From contig DODH01000010.1 of the NCBI GenBank assembly GCA_003545625.1, forward strand, positions 1-15,581: a DNA stretch of 15,581 nt, read 5' to 3'. Positions 9,860-15,581 of the stretch are shown piece by piece; within the stretch, counting starts at the first letter, position 1, and the number at the start of each line of letters is the position of its first letter. The notes under the pieces were generated by a model. The model searched no databases and was not told the DNA's origin. It was given only the letters and a program-made list of their open reading frames with translations. This DNA comes from Nitrospina sp. Lineage in GTDB: Bacteria > Nitrospinota > Nitrospinia > Nitrospinales > VA-1. A program made the position numbers and the translations under genes.

Positions 9860-11686
9860 TTATTTATTGAACAGGTCGTGCCATTTTTTATCGACCTGCG
9901 TTTTAATTTCCGCAGTCATTTCAATTTCCTCCGGCCAGCTTTGTTGATAGCCTTCTTCGGGAAATTTTTGCGTTACATCAATTCCCAAACGTCCTGCATC
10001 AAAATAAAAGTCCCGCTTCGGGTCGAGGTTGTTGAAAAACTTCCACATCACTGTAGAGATGTTTTCAATATCCACATGGCCTTCCAGCACGATAATAATT
10101 TCTATCGCAGAAAATTCAGCATGATCCAAAAACGACTGGATGAATTGTTTTCCCTGATGCGGGCCGGTTTTATTAAGGGCCACGAGCAGGACAGAGCGCT
10201 TGGCTTGCAGTTCCAAAACCTTGCAGTTTTGCACTTCTTTAAATATTGCCATCACTTTTTCCGCTGAGGGAAGCTCGGAGCTATTGGCGGAGACAGGCGC
10301 TTCTTTTTTATAGCCCGGCTCTCCTTCTATTTTTGTGCTGAGGTCGATGCCCAGTTTCGAGCCGTGTAGCCTTTGGTCGGAAGCGTGGTTGAGAACATCG
10401 AGAACCCCTTCGGAGAAAAACAGGTCGGTTGTAAAATCCACTTTATTGAGTAAAAGTTTTGCTACTTCTTTATAGTCATGAACATTGACTTCGGCATCAA
10501 CGGTGACGATTGTTTTAACAAAGCTCATTTGACCGAGCCCCCATAACGCGCTCATCAGTCTTCTTGACTGCATGGGATAACGCTTGTCGAGAGAAACGAT
10601 GACGCAATTGTGAAAGATCCCCTCCACAGGCATATCCATGTCGACGATTTCCGGGAGTTGGGTTCTGAGCAGGGGTAGAAAGATGCGCTCGGTCGCCCTG
10701 CCCAGGTAAAAATCTTCCTGCGGTGGTTTGCCGACGATGGTAGTCAGATAAACAGGGTTCTTGCGGTGGGTGATGGCGGTGATATGAAAGATCGGATAAT
10801 CCCCGTCCTGCGAGTAATAACCGGTGTGGTCGCCAAAAGGTCCTTCCAGCCGCATTTCAGCCGGGTCGATATAGCCTTCCAAAACAATTTCTGCATTTGC
10901 CGGAACCTCTAGGTCCACCGTCTTGCATTTGACCAGTGGTACGCTTGCCTTACGGATAAAACCAGCGAGAAGAAACTCATCAATGCCATAGGGCAGGGGA
11001 GCGGAGGCGGAATAACAGGATGCAGGGTCGGCGCCGAGCGCGACTGCCACTTCCATCACCTTATTCTGTTTGCGGTATTCATGGAAAAAATGCGCTCCGT
11101 CTTTATGGATATGCCAGTGCATGCCTGTAGTTTTTTTGTCGTACACTTGCATGCGGTAGAGTCCTACATTCCTGATTTTTTTATCCACACTGCGATTGAT
11201 CACGATGGGGAAGGTGATGAATCGTCCCGCGTCTTGAGGCCAGCATTGCAGGATCGGGATCGTTCCCAGATCAATATCATCGTTTAGATGGACGACCTCC
11301 TGGCAAGGAGGGTGGGCGGGTTGCACGAGCTTGGCTGGAAACTGTGCCGCCTGCAAAAGCATGGGCAGAAGCTTTGCCTTTTCCAGCAGGGTAGTGGGAG
11401 GAGGAATTTTAATATAGCTTTCTATGCGTTTGGCAATGTCTTCAATATTATGGACACCCAGTGCCAGATTCATTCGTTTTGTACTGCCAAAAGCGTTGAT
11501 CAGCACTGGCATGGAACTGCCTTCAACATTTTCGAATAGAAGGGCTTTGCCGCCTCCGGGTTTTTTGGATACCCGGTCGGTGATTTCCGCGATTTCAAGA
11601 ATGGGCGAAACGGATTCATTTATCCGCAGGAGCTCTCCATCAATTTCCAGCCGCTCTATGAATTCTATTAAAGAGGGGTATTTCAT
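9860..11686 (-). CDS. ubiD: UbiD-family decarboxylase (long form)
   Basis: Prenylated-FMN-dependent decarboxylase, in most bacteria acting on the aromatic ring acid of ubiquinone or menaquinone precursors. The N-terminus (MKYPSLIEFIERLEIDGELLRI) and core match E. coli UbiD: GLYRMQVYDKKTTGMHWHIH, SVALGADP-like VAVALGADP, VPANAEIVLEGYI, EGPFGDHTGYYS. The catalytic triad residues are R178, E281 and D286. At 608 residues it is about 110 longer than E. coli UbiD: the C-terminal unit (about 370-460, containing GSKLGIDLSTKI) seems to occur a second time (about 508-586, with AGRLGIDVTQKF). It could be UbiD or a menaquinone-type (MqnL-like) decarboxylase; substrate cannot be read. It is first in a likely ubiD-uvrA transcript. 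Confidence 0.88.
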   Translation of the reverse strand: MKYPSLIEFIERLEIDGELLRINESVSPILEIAEITDRVSKKPGGGKALLFENVEGSSMPVLINAFGSTKRMNLALGVHNIEDIAKRIESYIKIPPPTTLLEKAKLLPMLLQAAQFPAKLVQPAHPPCQEVVHLNDDIDLGTIPILQCWPQDAGRFITFPIVINRSVDKKIRNVGLYRMQVYDKKTTGMHWHIHKDGAHFFHEYRKQNKVMEVAVALGADPASCYSASAPLPYGIDEFLLAGFIRKASVPLVKCKTVDLEVPANAEIVLEGYIDPAEMRLEGPFGDHTGYYSQDGDYPIFHITAITHRKNPVYLTTIVGKPPQEDFYLGRATERIFLPLLRTQLPEIVDMDMPVEGIFHNCVIVSLDKRYPMQSRRLMSALWGLGQMSFVKTIVTVDAEVNVHDYKEVAKLLLNKVDFTTDLFFSEGVLDVLNHASDQRLHGSKLGIDLSTKIEGEPGYKKEAPVSANSSELPSAEKVMAIFKEVQNCKVLELQAKRSVLLVALNKTGPHQGKQFIQSFLDHAEFSAIEIIIVLEGHVDIENISTVMWKFFNNLDPKRDFYFDAGRLGIDVTQKFPEEGYQQSWPEEIEMTAEIKTQVDKKWHDLFNK

Positions 11687-11716
11687 TAAAATCCCGGTGA
11701 AGATGAAAGACCTTCC

Positions 11717-11722
11717 ATTATA
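11717..11722 (-). promoter_or_regulatory. Candidate -10 element for ubiD-uvrA
   Basis: On the minus strand, TATAAT (perfect match) lies 30 bases before the ubiD start and would give a leader of about 24 bases. No convincing -35 is found at 16-18 bases. A five-base inverted repeat, CGCAG/CTGCG (11724-11746), sits just upstream and might be an operator, but such short arms can be chance. Confidence 0.4.
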
Positions 11723-11808
11723 TCGCAGCCTGTGGCGAAACCTGCGAATTTTTCTTAAAGGAAATATGATGGGTTTCCCTGCACATTGTCCGGTGGTAAG
11801 ATGCTGGC

Positions 11809-12726
11809 ATGTTGCGATTTATCATCAGGCGGGTTTTATTGGGAATACCAGTTCTGGTCACGGTTGCGACGATCACCTTTTTCATCATGCACGTAGTTCC
11901 CGGGGGACCGTTCGATACAGAAAAAATCCTTCCACCAGAAATCATCGCCAATATCGAGGCTAAATATCATCTCGATAAACCCCTTCCCCTGCAATATCTT
12001 CTGTACATGAAACAATTGGCCCAAGGCGATCTGGGGCCGTCTTACAAATATTTAGGGCGGGATGTTTCGGATATTATCCGCGATACGTTTCCCGTTTCTT
12101 TTACATTGGGGCTCTTTGCGGTTCTGGTTGTTTTAGGGTTAGGAATTCCTGCCGGGATGATCTCGGCATACTGGAAAAATTCATTGCTGGATCGGTCTGT
12201 CCTTCTTTTGGCGGCGATGGGAATTTCGGTGCCTAGTTTTGTGTTGGGGGCGATATCCGTATGGATCTTCTCGCATCATTGGCACTTGCTTCCTCCTGCT
12301 TTGTGGGAAGGGCCCCGTTATATGATTTTGCCTGCGTTCGCGCTGGGTGCAGGTTTTGCCGGGTATGTCGCCCGACTGACACGAACCACGATGCTGGATG
12401 TTTTAGCTACAGATTATATCCGAACCGCACGGGCCAAAGGGCTGACGGAACCGGTGATATTGTTCAAACATGTTTTGAAAAACTCAATGTATCCCGTTGT
12501 TTCGGTGATGGGTCCCCTGACAGCCGGACTGGTCACCGGTTCTTTCGTTATTGAGTATATCTTTTCGATTCCTGGCATGGGACGGTTTTTCATCACTGCT
12601 GTGACAAATCGGGATTATCCTTTGATAATGGGAGTGACGCTGGTTTATGCAGTGCTGATTGTGGTCGCGAATATGGTTGTGGATATGGTTTACGGCTGGC
12701 TGGACCCGAGAGTGACTTTGAAATGA
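11809..12726 (+). CDS. ABC transporter permease, OppB/DppB type
   Basis: Inner-membrane permease of the oligopeptide/dipeptide/nickel importer family. The protein has 305 residues and about six membrane helices. It opens with the family-typical MLRFIIRRVLLGIPVLVTVA; the EAA-like loop that touches the ATPase lies at about 201-226 (DYIRTARAKGLTEPVILFKH), followed by SFVIEYIFSIPGMGRFF and NRDYPLIMG, both hallmark stretches. Its last bases overlap the next permease in ATGA. It starts 122 bases from the divergent ubiD; no strong ribosome site precedes the ATG. The substrate cannot be told from permeases alone, and the gene symbol is left open because OppB, DppB, NikB and microcin-type YejB look alike at this level. 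Confidence 0.9.
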   Translation: MLRFIIRRVLLGIPVLVTVATITFFIMHVVPGGPFDTEKILPPEIIANIEAKYHLDKPLPLQYLLYMKQLAQGDLGPSYKYLGRDVSDIIRDTFPVSFTLGLFAVLVVLGLGIPAGMISAYWKNSLLDRSVLLLAAMGISVPSFVLGAISVWIFSHHWHLLPPALWEGPRYMILPAFALGAGFAGYVARLTRTTMLDVLATDYIRTARAKGLTEPVILFKHVLKNSMYPVVSVMGPLTAGLVTGSFVIEYIFSIPGMGRFFITAVTNRDYPLIMGVTLVYAVLIVVANMVVDMVYGWLDPRVTLK

Positions 12727-13565
12727 TGAATCAATTATCCCTTGCCGCCAAATTGAGTGCCGTTTTTCTCCTGCTTATTTCAGGGGTAGCGATGTTGGCT
12801 CCATGGGTGGCTCCTTATTCTTACGCAACACAGGATACGCTAAGCACTTTGGCTTTCCCCAGTCTGGAACATTGGATGGGCACCGACCGTTTGGGTCGCG
12901 ATCTTCTTTCGCGCATGATTTATGGTGCCCGGGTATCATTATTTATCGGTGTGTTCACGACCTTGTTTGCCTTGGTGATCGGAACGGTTTATGGAGCTAT
13001 TTCGGCTTATGCCGGCGGCAGGACCGATAACCTGATGATGCGATTGGTAGATGTGGTTTTTGCGTTGCCAGACCTGTTGATGATCATTCTCATCACCGTG
13101 TTGATGGGGCGAGGGGTGACGGGGGTTTTTATTGCCTTGACACTGGTAAGCTGGGTCACGGTTGCAAGACTGGTGCGCGGAGAAGTCCTGCGGATGAAAG
13201 AGTTTCCTTATGTGCAAGCGGCCCGTGCTCTGGGAGCGAGCCCCACAAGGATTCTGCTGCGGGAAATTTTCCCTAATATCCTGAGTATCCTGGTGGTGAC
13301 CCTAAGTTTTCGTGTGCCCGTGGCGATTTTAGCCGAATCGACATTGAGTTTTATCGGGTTGGGAATCGCCCCTCCATTTAGCAGTTGGGGGAGCCTGGCC
13401 AACGATGGTTGGACGGCGATCAAGTTTTACCCGCATCTTATTTTGTTTCCCTCGTTGGCAATATTTTTAACCATACTTGCATTCAATTTTTTGGGAGATG
13501 GCTTACGGGAGGTTTTCGATCCTCGGTCCTCGAACTTCAAAGGGCAGGGTGCCCAAACAGGGTAG
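12723..13565 (+). CDS. ABC transporter permease, OppC/DppC type
   Basis: Partner permease of the upstream OppB-type gene; together they form the channel. Length is 280 residues. A short N-terminal helix (about 9-29) leads into the marker HWMGTDRLGRDLLSRMIYGA (50-69), then about five more helices. The EAA loop is at about 163-186 (YVQAARALGASPTRILLREI), followed by AESTLSFIGLGIAPPFSSWG. Residue patterns and length are those of DppC/OppC. It overlaps the previous gene by four bases. No substrate-binding protein (OppA) or ATPases (OppD/F) lie next to it on either side; they must be elsewhere or shared with another system. Confidence 0.92.
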   Translation: MMNQLSLAAKLSAVFLLLISGVAMLAPWVAPYSYATQDTLSTLAFPSLEHWMGTDRLGRDLLSRMIYGARVSLFIGVFTTLFALVIGTVYGAISAYAGGRTDNLMMRLVDVVFALPDLLMIILITVLMGRGVTGVFIALTLVSWVTVARLVRGEVLRMKEFPYVQAARALGASPTRILLREIFPNILSILVVTLSFRVPVAILAESTLSFIGLGIAPPFSSWGSLANDGWTAIKFYPHLILFPSLAIFLTILAFNFLGDGLREVFDPRSSNFKGQGAQTG

Positions 13566-13622
13566 AAAATTAACAGTAACCTATTGAATATTAAAAGGCT
13601 ATTGGGTACAATAAAAATCGCA

Positions 13623-13651
13623 TTGACAAGCCTGAAAAACCATTATAGAGT
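13623..13651 (+). promoter_or_regulatory. Candidate sigma-70-like promoter
   Basis: A perfect TTGACA (13623-13628) is followed after 17 bases by TAGAGT (13646-13651), four of six matches to the -10 consensus. A start near 13658 would give a leader of about 54 bases carrying the hairpin TAGCC-AAAG-GGCTA (13664-13677) before the 93-residue gene. Confidence 0.45.
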
Positions 13652-13695
13652 GACCCGTTTTTATAGCCAAAGGGCTAATTTCCCGTCATATTTTG

Positions 13696-13704
13696 TGTTA
13701 AAAT
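13696..13704 (+). promoter_or_regulatory. Candidate extended -10 promoter, possibly leaderless
   Basis: TGT-TAAAAT is an extended -10 form (TGn directly before a five-of-six hexamer). Its end is seven bases from the ATG at 13712, so transcription would begin at or next to the start codon. That fits the absence of any ribosome site before this gene. No -35 match is visible. Confidence 0.35.
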
Positions 13705-13711
13705 TTAAGAT

Positions 13712-13993
13712 ATGAGCCAGATCCAAGAAGATTTGATTTGTGAAATCATACGGTTATCCCAAACGAACCTGCTGGATAAAAAATGCGCCAATATGAGTTG
13801 TGAAACTCAGGATCAGGTTGCTGTGGATTGGATCCGTAAAAATGCCGCTGACTATAGAGTGGATTTTCATTCTCGGTTAGACAGTTATTCTGCGTCTAAG
13901 CTGGGTGAGATTTTGAAAAACCTTACCAATACGGGAAAAGATTTGAATGATATTTTGGAAGAGATGGAATCCTCTTCGGTTTCTAGAGGTTGA
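13712..13993 (+). CDS. Hypothetical protein, 93 residues
   Basis: Not recognised. The 93 residues look soluble and mainly helical, with no signal peptide or membrane span. Visible points: an amphipathic N-terminus (MSQIQEDLICEIIRLSQ), cysteines at 10, 25 and 30 (KKCANMSCETQ, spaced C-x4-C), a central DWIRKNAADYRVDF, and an acidic C-terminal helix (NDILEEMESSS). It has no ribosome site; promoter candidates lie just upstream. Its stop lies two bases before the preferred start of the DUF1566-like gene, which argues that it is real and co-translated. Function is unknown; a small regulator or partner of the next protein is possible. Confidence 0.6.
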   Translation: MSQIQEDLICEIIRLSQTNLLDKKCANMSCETQDQVAVDWIRKNAADYRVDFHSRLDSYSASKLGEILKNLTNTGKDLNDILEEMESSSVSRG

Positions 13994-13995
13994 CG

Positions 13996-14760
13996 ATGGC
14001 AGAAACTTCTGAAGATCAGGCATTATCGCCTGCTGAAAAGGCCAAGCTTGCGGTGGCTAAAAAAGCTGAAGCGGCTAAAAAGGCCGGTCCCGTAGGAGAG
14101 CCCCTTGTTGATAACGATGATGGGACGATCACGGACCCGAATAGCGGTTATATGTGGAAGAAGACCGATGCTTGGTTGGATGTGAAAAAATTTTACACGT
14201 GGCAAGATCATCGGGAGTATGTGGACTGGGTCAATAAAAATAAAGACAAGTTTGGTGGTTACGATAATTGGCGCATCCCCAATAAGGCGGAGGCGTTGAC
14301 CCTTTTCGACAAGACGGGAGTGAAATCTCTTGCAGATAAAAATGGGACGAATTATCCCATTGACTCAATATTTGCGCCCGGTGGCGCGTCCAATACCTGG
14401 ATCAGTGAATGTTCCGATGAAAAAATTATCCGCATGGATTTGAAGATAGGGATCGACACGCCTTATCCCACTCAGGAGGTCTGGTCCTCCATGCGGTTGA
14501 TACGTAAAGAGGGAGAGGCCGCGCCTTCTCCGGCCGGAAAGACAGAGGCACCCGCCGCGACAGCAGAACCTGCGACCGGGAAGCCGGCAGAAGCTCCTGC
14601 TGGAGCGGAACAACCGGCGGCCACACCGGCTGCTACCAAACCCAAGTCTGACGACGCTCCAAAACCCACCCAAGCAAGAGTATTTTCCTCAGAGGAAAAA
14701 GCCGCAATGCTGAAAAGGGCTAAAGCCCATGCGGCAGAAGTAAGAGCCCGCAAGGGTTAA
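13996..14760 (+). CDS. DUF1566 (Lcl)-like domain protein with Ala/Pro-rich tail
   Basis: A 254-residue protein. Residues 13-30 form a Lys/Ala-rich helix. Residues 36-170 match the Lcl/DUF1566 style: DNDDGTITDPNSGYMWKK, then TWQDHREYVDWVN, GGYDNWRIPNKAEALTLFD, and WSSMRLIRK. Residues 175-225 are a low-complexity Ala/Pro/Glu linker, and the end (226-254) is a charged helix. No signal peptide is seen, whereas many DUF1566 proteins are exported, so a cytoplasmic place is inferred. TTG 13990 is an alternative start, but AGAGG (13985-13989) is spaced for ATG 13996. The domain is common in deltaproteobacteria and Nitrospinota-like genomes as a carbohydrate- or surface-associated fold; its role here is unknown. 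It ends six bases from a converging gene. Confidence 0.75.
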   Translation: MAETSEDQALSPAEKAKLAVAKKAEAAKKAGPVGEPLVDNDDGTITDPNSGYMWKKTDAWLDVKKFYTWQDHREYVDWVNKNKDKFGGYDNWRIPNKAEALTLFDKTGVKSLADKNGTNYPIDSIFAPGGASNTWISECSDEKIIRMDLKIGIDTPYPTQEVWSSMRLIRKEGEAAPSPAGKTEAPAATAEPATGKPAEAPAGAEQPAATPAATKPKSDDAPKPTQARVFSSEEKAAMLKRAKAHAAEVRARKG

Positions 14761-14766
14761 GCCTCC

Positions 14767-15027
14767 TTATTTTTCGCGCAGCCACTGTTTTATCACCGCG
14801 GCGACAATATCCGGATTCCTTTTCAATAATTCCGTTGCAACTTGCTTCTTAAACACCTTCCTCCGACGGTTCGGATCGGGTTTTGCAGGGCTGGGTTCTG
14901 TGGGGGGTATTTTTTTCGTTGCCTGTTTGATTTTTTTTCTGGGCCGGGGTTTGCCAGGTTGAAAAACCAACCAGAGAGCAAATATCAGCGCAAGGGCGAG
15001 GATGGCCATGAATATAAAAAACGTCAT
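14767..15027 (-). CDS. Small single-span membrane protein with FliF-tail-like end
   Basis: An 86-residue protein: one membrane helix (about 3-22), a strongly basic, Pro-rich linker (23-60), and a helical end KRNPDIVAAVIKQWLREK (69-86). This end resembles the FliG-binding C-terminus of the flagellar ring protein FliF (in Salmonella it reads NDPRVVALVIRQW). The whole, one span plus a cytoplasmic tail, is like the last part of FliF but far too short to be FliF. AAGGA on the minus strand is nine bases from ATG 15027 but only three from the alternative TTG 15033, so the ATG is chosen. The start lies two bases after the stop of the DnaJ-like gene, so the two are likely translated together. Function is not known. 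Confidence 0.65.
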   Translation of the reverse strand: MTFFIFMAILALALIFALWLVFQPGKPRPRKKIKQATKKIPPTEPSPAKPDPNRRRKVFKKQVATELLKRNPDIVAAVIKQWLREK

Positions 15028-15029
15028 AT

Positions 15030-15581
15030 TCAATCATCCTTAATATTGAATTTGATGATAAGGTCCCCCCGCTTTTTTCCCCAGCTTATTGCTGCGCCTT
15101 CTCCTGGCACACGTAGTTCTTCGCCAATCAGAGTTGCTTCTTCCACTTGAATGGTTGTAGTGGCAGTCAGGGTTTCAATTTCAAGGGGGCCGCCTTCTTC
15201 CGCCAGTTTGGAAGAGATGGTCACTTCCTGGATGATATCATTTTTGACCCGCTTGAATTTTGGGTGAGGTTGAGTGCAGATTTTTAAATACAGGACTCCA
15301 GGCGGGCCTCCATTTCTGCCTGCTCCGCCTTCTTTGAGGATGGCCAGAGTATGTTGGTCGGCCACACCCGGGGGAATTTTCACATCCAAGGTCACAAAAC
15401 GGACGACCAGTTGTTTGCCCTGACACTCTGGACACTCGTCACTTCCGCAGGTACCGGTTCCTTCACATTCTTCACAGTGTACGTATTTTTCATAAGTGTA
15501 GGAGATTGTCCCACCCAATGCGACAGTAGGGAGAGGGACATCGACCATGAACTGCAGGTCAAATCCGCTGGTTGGCATATC
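15030..15581 (-). CDS. DnaJ-like co-chaperone, C-terminal part (cut by window edge)
   Basis: C-terminal domains of an Hsp40 (J-domain) protein, which hands substrates to DnaK. The frame stays open through base 15581, and an N-terminal J domain probably lies outside the window; ATG 15578 is likely internal. Numbered from that Met: substrate-binding domain I starts FDLQFMVDVPLPTVALGG, interrupted by a short zinc region with C35/C38 (CEECEGTG), C44, and C49/C52 (CPECQGKQ). It continues with VKIPPGVADQHTLAI, GVLYLKICTQPHPKFKR, and domain II ending RGDLIIKFNIKDD. Full DnaJ has four CxxCxGxG repeats; here only about two remain, and the C-terminal dimer helix looks absent. It is either a divergent DnaJ or a specialised paralogue. 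Confidence 0.8.
   Translation of the reverse strand, partial: DMPTSGFDLQFMVDVPLPTVALGGTISYTYEKYVHCEECEGTGTCGSDECPECQGKQLVVRFVTLDVKIPPGVADQHTLAILKEGGAGRNGGPPGVLYLKICTQPHPKFKRVKNDIIQEVTISSKLAEEGGPLEIETLTATTTIQVEEATLIGEELRVPGEGAAISWGKKRGDLIIKFNIKDD

Noticed and set aside
9242..10267. Open frame of 341 codons on the plus strand
   Set aside because: Antisense to uvrA and ubiD across their junction. The AGGAGG on the plus strand at about 9850 is inside it and begins no gene.
11759..11779. Operator-like inverted repeat GGAAA/TTTCC before the permease gene
   Set aside because: Arms of five bases with an uneven spacer are expected by chance in a region this long.
13600..13613. Terminator after the OppC-type gene (TATTG-GGTA-CAATA)
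   Set aside because: Five AT-rich base pairs followed by AAAA rather than T; too weak to call.
14754..14775. Terminator between the convergent genes at about 14760
   Set aside because: AAGG/CCTT pairing of four bases with a nine-base loop; the T run after it lies in the coding end of the converging gene.

Overview
This window looks like ordinary chromosome from a Gram-negative, respiring bacterium of moderate GC. A complete housekeeping F1Fo ATP synthase operon sits beside uvrA, ubiD, two peptide-type ABC permease genes and a few small poorly known genes. The mix (AtpB without a visible atpI, a single b subunit, a DUF1566/Lcl-like protein, a DnaJ-like protein with a reduced zinc finger, an approximately 600-residue UbiD) would fit a Nitrospinota or deltaproteobacteria-like lineage. 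That assignment is an impression from protein style, not a demonstrated placement. No insertion sequence, phage gene, CRISPR array, tRNA or rRNA was seen.

Layout. Positions 1-6418 (+) hold atpB (cut by the left edge), atpE, atpF, atpH, atpA, atpG, atpD and atpC in the classical bacterial order, tightly packed and probably one transcript. A 132-base gap with a strong GC hairpin separates atpE from atpF. A small exported DsrE-family protein follows at 6539-7006 (+). Its Shine-Dalgarno is matched by a perfect 9-base complementary segment about 60 bases upstream. Convergent to it, 7016-11686 (-) carries ubiD followed by uvrA. A 122-base divergent region then leads to two overlapping OppB/OppC (DppB/DppC)-type permease genes at 11809-13565 (+), with no binding protein or ATPase alongside. 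After a 146-base promoter-bearing gap come a 93-residue unknown protein and a DUF1566/Lcl-like protein with an Ala/Pro-rich tail (13712-14760, +). On the opposite strand, converging on them, are a small single-span membrane protein and a DnaJ C-terminal-domain protein running off the right edge (14767-15581, -).

How the genes work together. The atp genes build one H+-driven ATP synthase: the carboxylate is present in subunit c and the residues expected at Na+ ligand positions are absent. ubiD points to respiratory quinone synthesis (prenylated-FMN decarboxylase), and uvrA is the DNA-damage sensor of nucleotide excision repair; their pairing looks like shared transcription rather than shared function. 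The permeases would form the membrane channel of a peptide or nickel importer whose other parts are elsewhere. The most unusual items are the glycine-to-alanine changes in the c-subunit packing motif, the anti-Shine-Dalgarno leader of the DsrE gene, the duplicated C-terminal unit in UbiD, the possible leaderless promoter at 13696-13712, and the small membrane protein whose tail resembles the FliG-binding end of FliF. No large unknown system is evident. The intergenic stretches are all under 150 bases.
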